From positions 310,001 through 374,000 of the forward strand of contig NZ_WUBI01000004.1 in assembly GCF_009807035.1 (NCBI RefSeq): a DNA stretch of 64,000 nucleotides, given 5' to 3'. How positions within the stretch are numbered: the first letter of the stretch is position 1; the number at the start of each line of letters is the position of its first letter. Below the pieces are notes generated by a model. The model saw nothing but the letters and a program-made list of their open reading frames with translations, did not search any database and was not told where the DNA came from. This DNA comes from Paenibacillus dendrobii. GTDB taxonomy: Bacteria > Bacillota > Bacilli > Paenibacillales > Paenibacillaceae. Positions 17,047 through 26,317 of this stretch are shown piece by piece. A program made the position numbers and the translations under genes.

Positions 17047-20016
17047 TTGAAGGGGAAAAGTTCACTACATAAGAAGTTATTTATTTTAGTCCTCTGTGTT
17101 TGCCTTAATGTTGTTGCATTGAGCAGTGTTTTCGCTTCCACAGAGACAAAGGCAGAGGCTCAGCCAGCAAAGACAGTAAATGACATCCAAGGGCACTGGG
17201 CAGAAGGCGTACTGAAGGAGTGGCAGCAAAAAGGCTACCTTTCTGGATTCGAGGACGGTTCATTGAAGCCGAACGGCAAGATTACCCGCGCCGAATTAGC
17301 AGTACTTATTAATAAGTCTTTTGATTTTCAACAAACGTCAAATGTTACATTTAAGGACGTGAAGTCTTCAAACTGGTTTAACCAAGACGTTGCAAAAGCA
17401 GTGGCAGCGGGCTATATGAAGGGTTACACAGACCAAACGTTCAAACCCAATAATGCAGTATCCCGTCAGGAATTGGCGGTTATCATAGCGAATTTGCTCA
17501 AACTGAGTCCATCGGACACCGCGGATCGTTTGCCTGATACGAAAAATAGTCCTGTATGGAGCAAGGGAGCGTTGGGGGCAGTCATTGATGCCGGTCTCAT
17601 GAACGGGCAAGATCAAAAATTCAGACCACTCGATTCCGCTTCCAGAGCAGAGGCAGTTAGCGTTTTGGATCGGGCCTCCAAGTTAAAGGACACTTATACC
17701 GTGTCTTATAACAAGGCAGGCGTGTACGGACCAGCATCCGGTACAGAAACCGTAAAAGGCTCTGTGAAAATTAACGCACCGGGCGTAACACTCCAGAACA
17801 CAGTGATTGAAGGCAACCTGGTTCTGGGTGAGGGAATTGGCGAGGGAGATGTTTTCCTCAAAGGAGTTACTGTAAAAGGAACGACTACGGTAAACGGCGG
17901 CGGCAAGAATAGTGTTCACTTTGAAGACTCCGTTCTGGTTACGGTTATTGTTAATAAAAAAGATGGCAGCATTCGCATAGTCACGGAAGGCGCGACTTCT
18001 GTCCAGCAGATTACACTGCAATCCGGTGCAAGATTGGAAGAGTCCAATCTCACAGGCAGCGGCTTTGGCAATGTATCGTTGTCGGATCAGCTTCCTGCAA
18101 ATTCACTGATTACATTGGCCGGAACCTTCGAAACGGTTGATGTGATTGCCACTTCCATTCGTGTGGACCTGACATCCGGTTCCATTCAAGCATTGAATGT
18201 TGCATCATCTGCCGGTCACGCTGATATTCAATTAGCGGCGGGTACAAGCGTTAACGCGATGATTTTGAATGCCATAGCGAATGTCACGGGCACGGGAAGT
18301 ATCGGTACGGCAACGATTAATGCTTCCGGTGTAACGATTGCCCAGACTCCAGGCAATGTTGTCGTTGGCGGTAATGTGCAGGCGACGGTTAATGGAAGAA
18401 CGGTTGGAAATACTTCTGGAACAACCTCTGGCGGAGGGGGAAGTTCGAATTCAGGAGGCGGCACACCATCCGTTCCTTCAGCAGTGTATGGCTTCGGGGG
18501 TACGATCACGGATGTAAATGATCTGCCCGTTGCCAACATGACGATTAAATTCCGCAAAGGCGTAGGCGCGATCAGCGGTGACGTTGCAGCCACCGTCGTA
18601 ACCGATGCAGAAGGAAAGTACACGGTTGTCGTTCCACCAGGCATCTATACAGGCGAACTGGTGAAGGCTGGATTTATCACAACGTATGTGGTTGGCGTTT
18701 CGCTAACTGACCGCTATAACCCGGATCAAGATGCAACGGCGATCAAGGTACCGGCGGCAGACGAACTTCGCATTGTGTTGACTTGGGGAGAAAAACCAAG
18801 AGATGAGGATTCTCACTTGCTTGGACCTACACCAAACCAGCATAGCTTCCATACATGGTACGGCGGCAAACAATACTACTATGGCGACAAGCTGTATGCA
18901 GACCTGGATCATGACGATGTAGATTCCTATGGGCCAGAGACAACGACGATTCGTAAAACGGTTGATGGAACGTATACCTTCTACGTGCATAATTATTCCG
19001 GGAATTTCGATGGTACGCAGACATTGCGTAACTCGAATGCAAAAGTAGAAGTATACTCGGGGAATTCGGCAACACCGCTGAAGATTTATCACATTCCTGT
19101 CGGATATGGCGATGAATTATATTGGAATGTATTTAATATGGTGGTAAATGGCTCAGATATTCAGTTTCAGGATAAGAATGAGCTGACATCGGTGGCTCCA
19201 ACGCATGAACTTCCTGAATATTCTAATATAAGCGCAGCTCCCGAACTGAACAATATTACCGCGGTGAACAATGTCGGACCGCATGACACTTTAACAGTAA
19301 AAGGTTTGTTCCCAGGAGACAAAGTGAAGCTTTATCATGATGAATTTGTCTTCTACTCCGATCCTGTAGCAGAAAGCAGTGATACTGCAATCATACAAGA
19401 TTTGGACTTTTATCCACTGGGAGAAACGATATACGTATCGGTTATCAGCCCGGGGTTGATAGAGAGTCCATGGGTTGAAGTAAGAGTTCTTCCTGAAGAG
19501 GGTTCGGATATTCCTAACACGACTTTAGAGAACGAACTTCAAAAAGTGAACGACCATGTTGTTGTTCCTGGGTTAACGACGGTTGGCGATTCGGTGTACT
19601 TAACCAATTCGGAAATGAATGAAAAAGCGGAGCTGGAGATCATTCATTTTGAACCGGTTACGGTGCAAGATACAGTGTATTTGGAGCTTGATGCAGCAAG
19701 CAATGAGATTAAATTGTTGCAATTCAATACCTCGGGTGAGCCAATTCAATATCGCGCAACCGTAAAGGTCACGGTAGGGCAAGAATCCGATACGAAAGTA
19801 GTAACTATAACGCTGCCAACTCTGAGAGAAGCTCTAAACGAAACGATATTTGCTGTTGAATCTCTCGAGAACGTATTAATATTGAGTGATGCGGATAAAC
19901 ACTCTATTGAAACTGCGAGAGAGATCTATAACAACAATGATGCGGCGGAAGAGGCGCTTATCGAAGCATTGAAAGACATGTGCAGCATTTGGAAATTCTA
20001 TACGAACAGATCATAG
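17047..20016 (+). CDS. S-layer-homology surface protein with beta-helix and carboxypeptidase-regulatory-like domains
   Basis: A secreted 989-residue cell-surface protein. Residues 1-31 form a signal peptide (KGKSSLHKKLFILVL..) ending near VFAST. Three SLH domains at about 43-88, 105-150 and 163-212 (each with GxxxG.D..FkP and a TRAE/SRQE/SRAE motif) anchor it to the pyruvylated wall polymer. From about 230 to 455 runs a strand-rich repetitive region with short Asn/Gly/Thr turns, probably a beta-helix. A Gly/Ser linker (about 456-482) leads to a carboxypeptidase-regulatory-like domain (about 485-560) and a domain beginning RIVLTWGEKPRDEDSHLLGP resembling the YfaP/DUF2135 fold. The start is a TTG with GGAGGGG 9 bases upstream. 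The gene is visibly more AT-rich than its neighbours. No enzyme motif is seen. Confidence 0.85.
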   Translation: MKGKSSLHKKLFILVLCVCLNVVALSSVFASTETKAEAQPAKTVNDIQGHWAEGVLKEWQQKGYLSGFEDGSLKPNGKITRAELAVLINKSFDFQQTSNVTFKDVKSSNWFNQDVAKAVAAGYMKGYTDQTFKPNNAVSRQELAVIIANLLKLSPSDTADRLPDTKNSPVWSKGALGAVIDAGLMNGQDQKFRPLDSASRAEAVSVLDRASKLKDTYTVSYNKAGVYGPASGTETVKGSVKINAPGVTLQNTVIEGNLVLGEGIGEGDVFLKGVTVKGTTTVNGGGKNSVHFEDSVLVTVIVNKKDGSIRIVTEGATSVQQITLQSGARLEESNLTGSGFGNVSLSDQLPANSLITLAGTFETVDVIATSIRVDLTSGSIQALNVASSAGHADIQLAAGTSVNAMILNAIANVTGTGSIGTATINASGVTIAQTPGNVVVGGNVQATVNGRTVGNTSGTTSGGGGSSNSGGGTPSVPSAVYGFGGTITDVNDLPVANMTIKFRKGVGAISGDVAATVVTDAEGKYTVVVPPGIYTGELVKAGFITTYVVGVSLTDRYNPDQDATAIKVPAADELRIVLTWGEKPRDEDSHLLGPTPNQHSFHTWYGGKQYYYGDKLYADLDHDDVDSYGPETTTIRKTVDGTYTFYVHNYSGNFDGTQTLRNSNAKVEVYSGNSATPLKIYHIPVGYGDELYWNVFNMVVNGSDIQFQDKNELTSVAPTHELPEYSNISAAPELNNITAVNNVGPHDTLTVKGLFPGDKVKLYHDEFVFYSDPVAESSDTAIIQDLDFYPLGETIYVSVISPGLIESPWVEVRVLPEEGSDIPNTTLENELQKVNDHVVVPGLTTVGDSVYLTNSEMNEKAELEIIHFEPVTVQDTVYLELDAASNEIKLLQFNTSGEPIQYRATVKVTVGQESDTKVVTITLPTLREALNETIFAVESLENVLILSDADKHSIETAREIYNNNDAAEEALIEALKDMCSIWKFYTNRS

Positions 20017-20034
20017 CTCATCGGTAGTTTGAAG

Positions 20035-20067
20035 AAAAAAGCGTCAGGAGATTCCTGACGCTTTTTT
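20035..20067 (+). terminator. Terminator after the SLH protein
   Basis: AGCGTCAGG pairs with CCTGACGCT around AGATT and is followed by six T. The flanking A/T tract would also work on the other strand. Confidence 0.85.
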
Positions 20068-20164
20068 ATGTATATCCACGATATACAATGATTGGGTTTA
20101 GAAAGATATTCCCTTATAATAATTCGTGACTTCTGAATAAAATGGGAGTAATCTCGATAAGTAA

Positions 20165-20184
20165 ATATGTATTAAAATACATAT
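20165..20184. promoter_or_regulatory. Perfect inverted repeat (operator candidate) before the ABC exporter
   Basis: ATATGTATT-AA-AATACATAT is a perfect 9-bp inverted repeat, 48 bases upstream of the first exporter start. Size and position suit a MarR- or TetR-type repressor dimer. No such regulator gene is adjacent. Confidence 0.5.
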
Positions 20185-20231
20185 AGGTTCGCAATTATAG
20201 CCAAATTTGATAACAAAAGGTGTGTCCATCG

Positions 20232-21977
20232 ATGTCCTTTCTTCGCAAATATATCCGGAAGTACGGCAAAATGTTTGCCATTGCGGTGTTGTTCCTGATG
20301 CTGGAGGCCTTCTGCGACCTGCTGCAACCCACGATCATGTCAAAGGTGATTGATGACGGTGTTGCAACGGGAAGCATGAACAAGGTTTTTACTTTAGGCG
20401 GGCTCATGCTGCTTGTCACAGGAATTGGCGCCTTGTCAGCATCGATCCGCAACGTGATTTCCAGCCATGTCTCCCAGCGCTTCGGGGCAGAGCTGAGATC
20501 GGATCTGTTCCGTAAAATCCAGTCGCTGTCGTTTGAGCGCATGGACCACTTTGACAGGGCTTCCCTGGTCACGCGCCTGACCAATGATGTGACGCAGGTG
20601 CAGAATTTTATGAACGGTCTCATGCGTTTTTTCGTAAAAGCGCCCTTGCTGGGGATTGGTGCCCTGATCATGGCTTTGCGGCTCGATATTCATCTATCCG
20701 TGGTCCTTGCCATTGTAGTACCTGTCGTAGCGGTTCTCATTGTGATGAACATGAAGATCGGCTTTCCGTTCTTTATCCGCGTACAGCGCGCGCTTGACCG
20801 CGTGAATGGCGTCATGAGGGAATACCTGTCCGGTGTGCGCGTCGTAAAGGCGTTTAACCGTTTCGACTATGAAGTGGATAAATTTAAATCAGCCAATGAT
20901 GAGCTGACAGATCGTTCGATGACTTCCATGCGGGTCATGTCGGTATTTGGGCCGGGGATATCGCTTGTCGTTAATTTTGGCATCATTGCTGTCCTTTGGC
21001 TCGGCGGGCTTAGAGTTGACAATAACCAGATGCAGGTCGGCAGCATCATCGCGTTCATCAACTATATGACGCAGATTTTGTTCGCGTTGATGATGATTTC
21101 GAACGTATTCAATATGTTTGTGCGGGCCAAGGCATCCGCCGGACGGATCGGAGAAGTCATGGTGGAGGACAGCGGTATGCCGGGCGGGGGCGCGAAAGCA
21201 GAGGCTTTTACCGGAGAACGCGGGCGGATCGATTTCGAACGGGTCAGCTTTGCTTATGCAGGCTCCGCGGGAGATCCGGTGATCCGCGATTTTACGCTGA
21301 CCTGTCTGCCGGGACAGACGGTTGGCATTATCGGCTCAACAGGTTCCGGCAAGACCTCGCTGGTTCACTTGATCCCCAGATTCTATGATGCGACTTCCGG
21401 CAAAGTGAAAGTGAATGGTGTGGATGTAAGTCAGGTGGATCCGAAGCAGCTTAGGGATTCCATCGCGATCGTCCCGCAGAAAATCATGCTCTTTACGGGT
21501 ACGGTGGCGGACAATCTGAGATGGGGCAAGGAGGATGCATCGGAGGAGGAGCTTGTGCAGGCGTCGCGGATGGCGGAAGCACATGAATTCATCATGGCTT
21601 CTCCGGAAGGCTATGGCAGCCGGATCGGCCAAGGCGGCGTAAACTTCTCCGGCGGACAGAAACAGCGGCTCTCCATTGCCCGGGCGCTGGTCAGAAAGCC
21701 GGAAATTCTGATTCTAGACGACTGCACGAGTGCGGTGGACGTAGCAACGGAAGGGCGGATCAAGGAAGCTCTGCGCACCTATGCCAAGGGGCTGACGTGC
21801 ATTCTGATTGCGCAGCGGATCACCTCCGTCATGGATGCCGACCAAATCGTCGTGATGGACCGCGGGGAAATGGCCGGCAGCGGAACGCATGAAGAGCTTA
21901 TGCTGACCTGCCGCGTGTACCAGGAAATTTACAAATCCCAGATGGGAAAGGAGATGCAGCCGAATGACGCAGAATAA
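20232..21977 (+). CDS. ABC exporter half-transporter, degenerate-site subunit (YfiB/YheI-like)
   Basis: First subunit of a probable heterodimeric multidrug-type ABC exporter, 581 residues. Residues 1-320 hold six membrane helices. The nucleotide-binding domain has Walker A GSTGSGKTS (about 374), a canonical signature FSGGQKQR (about 474) and Walker B ILILDDCTSAVD (about 497). Asp replaces the catalytic Glu in Walker B, the hallmark of the non-hydrolysing site in heterodimers such as TM287/288 and BmrCD. The partner gene overlaps its 3' end by 14 bases. ATG 20232 is chosen because AAAGGTG lies 9 bases ahead; a GTG at 20220 lies inside that site. The substrate is unknown. Confidence 0.88.
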   Translation: MSFLRKYIRKYGKMFAIAVLFLMLEAFCDLLQPTIMSKVIDDGVATGSMNKVFTLGGLMLLVTGIGALSASIRNVISSHVSQRFGAELRSDLFRKIQSLSFERMDHFDRASLVTRLTNDVTQVQNFMNGLMRFFVKAPLLGIGALIMALRLDIHLSVVLAIVVPVVAVLIVMNMKIGFPFFIRVQRALDRVNGVMREYLSGVRVVKAFNRFDYEVDKFKSANDELTDRSMTSMRVMSVFGPGISLVVNFGIIAVLWLGGLRVDNNQMQVGSIIAFINYMTQILFALMMISNVFNMFVRAKASAGRIGEVMVEDSGMPGGGAKAEAFTGERGRIDFERVSFAYAGSAGDPVIRDFTLTCLPGQTVGIIGSTGSGKTSLVHLIPRFYDATSGKVKVNGVDVSQVDPKQLRDSIAIVPQKIMLFTGTVADNLRWGKEDASEEELVQASRMAEAHEFIMASPEGYGSRIGQGGVNFSGGQKQRLSIARALVRKPEILILDDCTSAVDVATEGRIKEALRTYAKGLTCILIAQRITSVMDADQIVVMDRGEMAGSGTHEELMLTCRVYQEIYKSQMGKEMQPNDAE

Positions 21978-23871
21978 TCCGGCGCGTGAACAGAAGCAAG
22001 CTCCTCTACCTCAAGGTGCAGCGTCTCCTGGCGGAAGACCGGGCAGTCCGATGGGAGGAACCATGGGCAGAGGTGCAGGCGGGAAGCCCAAGAATCTTGG
22101 AGGAACGCTCCGGCGGTTATGGGGGTATTTCGGCAAAGAGCGGAGACTGCTGTCACTCATTCTGGCGTTTATTGTGGTGGATGCGGCCGTGACCCTGCTG
22201 GGTCCGTACCTGATCGGCCGATCCATTGACGCCATGTCGCCACTGGGCGGAGGAGTGAACTTCAGCTTGCTTCAGATCCTCATTATCGTCCTGGCCTCGG
22301 CTTATGTAACTGATGCGTTATTGACGTTTTTGCAGGGCTGGCTGATGGCCGGCATTTCGCAGAGGATCGTAGCCTCTTTGCGGAGAGCTCTTTTCGGGAA
22401 GCTCCAAAAACTGCCTGTGGCTTATTTCGACGCCCGTTCCCATGGTGAGGTGATGAGCCGGCTTACGAATGATATCGATAATGTGAGCTCAACGATTTCG
22501 CAATCGACCGTTCAATTGATGTCCGGCGCCATTACGATCGTGGGCTCGCTTGTCATGATGTTGATACTCAGTCCGATCTTGACGCTTGCGAGTCTGATTA
22601 CCGTGCCGATTCTATTCGTGCTGACGCGTACCGTAACACGGAAGACCAAAGTGCTGTTCAAGGAGCAGCAAGTACAGCTGGGGATGCTGAACGGCCATAT
22701 TGAAGAAAGCATCTCGGGCATGGAAGTGGTCAAGGCCTTCAACCATGAGGATAAAGCGATATCCGAATTTGAAAAGGTAAATCAGAAGCTGTTCGATGTA
22801 GGTTTGAAAGCGCAAATCCGCTCCGGTTTTCTCATGCCGATGATGAACGTAATCAACAACATCGGATTCGCTGCCGTTGCTTTGGTAGGCGGGGTCCTCG
22901 CGGTTAAAAGCCTGATTACCATTGGCGTTATCGCCAGCTTTATCAGTTACTCGCGTCAATTCGTAAGGCCGCTGAATGATCTGGCCAATATTTATAATTT
23001 GCTTCAATCCGGCGTTGCCGGAGCGGAGCGGGTCTTCGAAGTGCTCGATGAGAAGGAGGAGCCTGAGGATTCCAAGAGTGCGGAAGTACTGGATCAGGTT
23101 ATGGGCGAAGTGGTGTTCGACCAGGTCAGCTTCGGGTACAGACCGGAAGTTCCGATCTTGAACAACATCAACTTTACTGCGAAGCCCGGAAGCAGTACGG
23201 CGCTGGTGGGTCCGACAGGGGCGGGGAAGACGACGATCGTGAACCTGCTGACGCGGTTTTATGATGTTACCGCCGGCTCTGTTCGCATCGACGGGACGGA
23301 CATCCGGGACTATACGAGGGACAGCCTCCGCCGAAGCTTCGGATTCGTTCTGCAGGACACGTACTTATTCTCGGGGACCATCCAGGAGAATATTAAATAC
23401 GGCAAGCCCGAGGCGACGGACGAAGAAGTGAAAGAGGCGGCGGCTATGGCGAATGCAGATGTATTCATCCGGCGTTTGCCGGAAGGGTATGACACGGTGT
23501 TGTCCGAGAATGGCGGCAATCTCAGTCAGGGACAACGCCAGCTGTTGGCCATCGCGCGCGTTCTGCTCGCAAGGCCATCCATCTTAATCCTGGACGAAGC
23601 GACAAGCAGCATCGATACCCGTACGGAACTGCACATCCAGGACGCGTTGCTCCACATGATGCAGGGACGAACGACCTTCATTATTGCACATCGGCTGAAT
23701 ACGATTCGGGATGCCGATACAATCATGGTTATCGACCATGGGGAAATCATTGAGAAGGGCAGCCATGAAGAGCTGATGGAGCAAAAAGGGTTCTATGCCC
23801 GCATGTTTGAGAGTCAATTCAAGAATCTGGAGAGTACGGTAGATATCGCCTCCGTTCCCCGGACTTCATAG
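21964..23871 (+). CDS. ABC exporter half-transporter, catalytic subunit (YfiC/YheH-like)
   Basis: Second subunit of the heterodimeric exporter, 635 residues. A Pro/Gly/Gln-rich N-terminal tail of about 45 residues precedes six membrane helices (about 60-370). The nucleotide domain has Walker A GPTGAGKTT (about 419) and Walker B ILILDEATSSID with the proper catalytic Glu (about 543). Its signature is altered: LSQGQRQ instead of LSGGQ. The altered signature here faces the degenerate Walker B site of the first subunit, so one of the two sites is predicted inactive. AAGGAGATG precedes ATG 21964 inside the upstream gene, so the two are coupled. A terminator follows. Confidence 0.9.
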   Translation: MTQNNPAREQKQAPLPQGAASPGGRPGSPMGGTMGRGAGGKPKNLGGTLRRLWGYFGKERRLLSLILAFIVVDAAVTLLGPYLIGRSIDAMSPLGGGVNFSLLQILIIVLASAYVTDALLTFLQGWLMAGISQRIVASLRRALFGKLQKLPVAYFDARSHGEVMSRLTNDIDNVSSTISQSTVQLMSGAITIVGSLVMMLILSPILTLASLITVPILFVLTRTVTRKTKVLFKEQQVQLGMLNGHIEESISGMEVVKAFNHEDKAISEFEKVNQKLFDVGLKAQIRSGFLMPMMNVINNIGFAAVALVGGVLAVKSLITIGVIASFISYSRQFVRPLNDLANIYNLLQSGVAGAERVFEVLDEKEEPEDSKSAEVLDQVMGEVVFDQVSFGYRPEVPILNNINFTAKPGSSTALVGPTGAGKTTIVNLLTRFYDVTAGSVRIDGTDIRDYTRDSLRRSFGFVLQDTYLFSGTIQENIKYGKPEATDEEVKEAAAMANADVFIRRLPEGYDTVLSENGGNLSQGQRQLLAIARVLLARPSILILDEATSSIDTRTELHIQDALLHMMQGRTTFIIAHRLNTIRDADTIMVIDHGEIIEKGSHEELMEQKGFYARMFESQFKNLESTVDIASVPRTS

Positions 23872-23890
23872 TGAACCAAGTTAGGCAAGA

Positions 23891-23922
23891 AAGGCGCCCG
23901 TTCGCGGGCGTCTTTTTTTTTG
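23891..23922 (+). terminator. Terminator after the ABC exporter operon
   Basis: AGGCGCCCG pairs with CGGGCGTCT over a TTCG tetraloop, followed by nine T. Confidence 0.88.
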
Positions 23923-24067
23923 TCTGCATCCAATAGATCGCTAAGATACGTACTTCGCCGTGACCCCAAAATGCTTGCCGGGTTGGTTTCCCAAAAAGGT
24001 CGTTTAATCCTCCCCTAATAAGAAAATAATACCTGTATAACATAGTTTTTGGCATGAGATCGTTCGT

Positions 24068-24081
24068 TTAAAACGTTTTCG
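24068..24081. promoter_or_regulatory. Possible cre/LacI-type operator upstream of the sugar importer
   Basis: TTAAAACGTTTTCG contains the palindrome AAAACGTTTT and matches the CcpA cre consensus except at two positions. It lies about 120 bases ahead of a sugar-importer gene, where catabolite repression would be expected. The rest of 23923-24199 shows no gene. Confidence 0.35.
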
Positions 24082-24199
24082 TAAAGGGTATTTCTTAATT
24101 ACAGAAGCTATTTATATAGAATGATCCAAGGTATCGCTTCCGGATCATCAGCTACTCATGATGCTGTATATGGGAATTTTAAGATTAGGGGGGTCCAGC

Positions 24200-25423
24200 A
24201 TGAAAAAGGGAAGACTTCTGCTCGCCTGCGTTTTGTTCGTTTCGATGCTGTCGGGATGCGGAAACGGCGACGGGACAGACGGAAAGATCAAGCTCGAATT
24301 TTTTCAGAACAAACCGGAAGCAAAAGGTTCTTTTGACAAACTGATCGCGAAATTCAACCAGACGCATCCGGGCATCGAGGTTAGCCAGATCAACCCGCCT
24401 GATGCGGAAACGGTGCTCAAGACGCGCGTCGTCAAGAACGATATCCCCGATGTCATTGCCCTCGGCGCGACCGATACGTATTCCATCCTCGCACAGAGTG
24501 ACATATTTACCGACCTGACGCAAAGCAAGCTCTTGGACAACATTGAACCAAATTATATCCAAATGCTGAAGGACATCACCGGCATGGATAAAGTGACTGC
24601 GGTTCCGTATGCAACCAATGCCAACGGCATCATGTATAACAAGGCCATGTTCAAAGAAATGGGATTGACCGTTCCGAAGACCTGGGACGAGCTGATTGCA
24701 ACGGCGCAGAAGGTGAAGGACAACGGCAAAATCCCTTTTTATTTTACATACAAGGATGATTGGCAGACGAACCTTCCGTTTAATGCGCTGGCTCCGAATT
24801 TAGTGGGCATTGATTTCTTCAAGCAGCTGCGGGAAGGAAAGGTCACGTTCAAGGACAAATTCCGCGAGGTGGCGGAAAAGCAGCTGAAGCTGCTGGACTA
24901 CGGCCATGGAGATAACTTCGGCAAAAATTACGCCGACGGCAACCGTGCCTTCGCCAAAGGCGAGGCCGCGATGTACATCCAGGGCAGCTGGGCGATTCCG
25001 GAGATCCGCAAAGCGAATCCGAAAGCCGATATCGGCTTCTTCCCATTCCCGACCGGCAACGACCCGGACAAGATCAAGCTGATCTCCGGGGTAGATTCGC
25101 TGCTGGCTATTTCGGAGGATACCAAGCACAAAAAAGAAGCGGAAGAGTTCGTCTCCTTCCTGCTCGAACCGGAGAATATCGGGCAATACATTCAGGAGCA
25201 GACGGCATTTGCCGCTGTCAAAGGCGTGAATCAAGACGACCCGGCGGTTGCCGAATTGCAGCCGTATTTGAAGAAGGGCAAGGTGCTGGATTTTGCGGAC
25301 CACTATTTGCCTGCCGCGATGCAGCTGAACTCGATCGTACAGGGATTTTTGCAGAACCGGAACATCGATAGCTATTTGCAGACGCTCGACCGTGAGTGGG
25401 ATAAGGTGCAAAGCCGCAAATAA
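24200..25423 (+). CDS. Sugar ABC transporter substrate-binding lipoprotein
   Basis: A family-1 (MalE-like) extracellular solute-binding protein of 407 residues. The signal peptide KKGRLLLACVLFVSMLSGC ends in the lipobox LSGC, so the mature protein begins at Cys 20 and is lipid-anchored. The fold markers PDVIALGATDTYSILAQ and VPYATNANGIMYNKAMFKEMG (about 125-145), then EAAMYIQGSWAIPEI, are typical of carbohydrate binders. ATG 24200 follows the AGGGGGG site; an upstream in-frame ATG at 24158 would break the signal peptide. The two permease genes follow at 27 bases and then overlap. Sugar identity is not evident. Confidence 0.88.
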   Translation: MKKGRLLLACVLFVSMLSGCGNGDGTDGKIKLEFFQNKPEAKGSFDKLIAKFNQTHPGIEVSQINPPDAETVLKTRVVKNDIPDVIALGATDTYSILAQSDIFTDLTQSKLLDNIEPNYIQMLKDITGMDKVTAVPYATNANGIMYNKAMFKEMGLTVPKTWDELIATAQKVKDNGKIPFYFTYKDDWQTNLPFNALAPNLVGIDFFKQLREGKVTFKDKFREVAEKQLKLLDYGHGDNFGKNYADGNRAFAKGEAAMYIQGSWAIPEIRKANPKADIGFFPFPTGNDPDKIKLISGVDSLLAISEDTKHKKEAEEFVSFLLEPENIGQYIQEQTAFAAVKGVNQDDPAVAELQPYLKKGKVLDFADHYLPAAMQLNSIVQGFLQNRNIDSYLQTLDREWDKVQSRK

Positions 25424-25450
25424 ACGCACGGATCAAAGGAGGAAGGAAGA

Positions 25451-26317
25451 ATGACGAAGCGACTCACGGCTTTTTACTGGATGACCGTGCCTGCCGTTAT
25501 CTTGTTTTTCATATTCATGACGCTGCCGGCCCTACAGGGTATTTATTACTCGTTCACGAACTGGAACGGCTTCGGCAAGCATTACGACTTTGTCGGATTT
25601 AAGAATTACATTAACATCTTCACGGATAACAACGTGGGCAACGCCTATTGGTTCACTTTTAAATTCGCGATCGTGACCACGATCCTGATCAATATACTCA
25701 GCCTGCTGATTGCGCTCGGACTCAATGCCAAGATCAAGTTCAGAAACTTTTTCCGCGGCATTTACTTTCTGCCGAATATTCTGAGCGTGCTGATCGTCGG
25801 GTACATTTTCAACTATCTGTTCTCGAACGTCTTTACGATTTGGGGCAAAAACTTAGGAGTCAGCGCCTTCTCGACCAACATACTCGGCAATGAGCATCTG
25901 GCCTGGATCGGGATCGTCATTGTGGCGGTATGGCAGGGGATTGCGTTCAACACGATTTTATACCTGGCCGGGCTGCAAACCATCCCGACCTCGCTGTATG
26001 AAGCGTCCAATCTGGACGGGGCCAGCCGCTGGCAGGAATTCTGGAAAATCACGTTCCCGCTAATTGCGCCGTTCTTCACCATTAACATGGTGCTCGCGAT
26101 GAAAAACTCGCTGATGGTCTTCGACCAGATCATTGCCTTGACGGGTGGCGGACCGGGCCGGGCGACGCAGTCGATTTCGCATCTGATCTATACCGGCGGC
26201 TTCCAGGGCGGGGAATTTGCTTACCAGTCCGCGAACTCGGTCATTTATTTCATCGTGATTGCTATCATCTCGGTACTGCAGCTTAAATTCCTTCAGGGAA
26301 GGGAGACGGATATGTAA
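25451..26317 (+). CDS. Sugar ABC transporter permease (MalF/UgpA type)
   Basis: A 288-residue inner-membrane permease with six hydrophobic segments. The EAA loop that docks the ATPase is EASNLDGASRWQEFWKITFPLIAP (about residues 180-203). The start follows an excellent AAAGGAGGAAGG site. Its stop overlaps the ATG of the next permease by one base. It forms a heterodimer with that protein and takes its substrate from the preceding lipoprotein. No ATPase gene is present; Bacillales sugar importers of this type usually share an MsmX-like ATPase encoded elsewhere, which is inferred here. Confidence 0.9.
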   Translation: MTKRLTAFYWMTVPAVILFFIFMTLPALQGIYYSFTNWNGFGKHYDFVGFKNYINIFTDNNVGNAYWFTFKFAIVTTILINILSLLIALGLNAKIKFRNFFRGIYFLPNILSVLIVGYIFNYLFSNVFTIWGKNLGVSAFSTNILGNEHLAWIGIVIVAVWQGIAFNTILYLAGLQTIPTSLYEASNLDGASRWQEFWKITFPLIAPFFTINMVLAMKNSLMVFDQIIALTGGGPGRATQSISHLIYTGGFQGGEFAYQSANSVIYFIVIAIISVLQLKFLQGRETDM

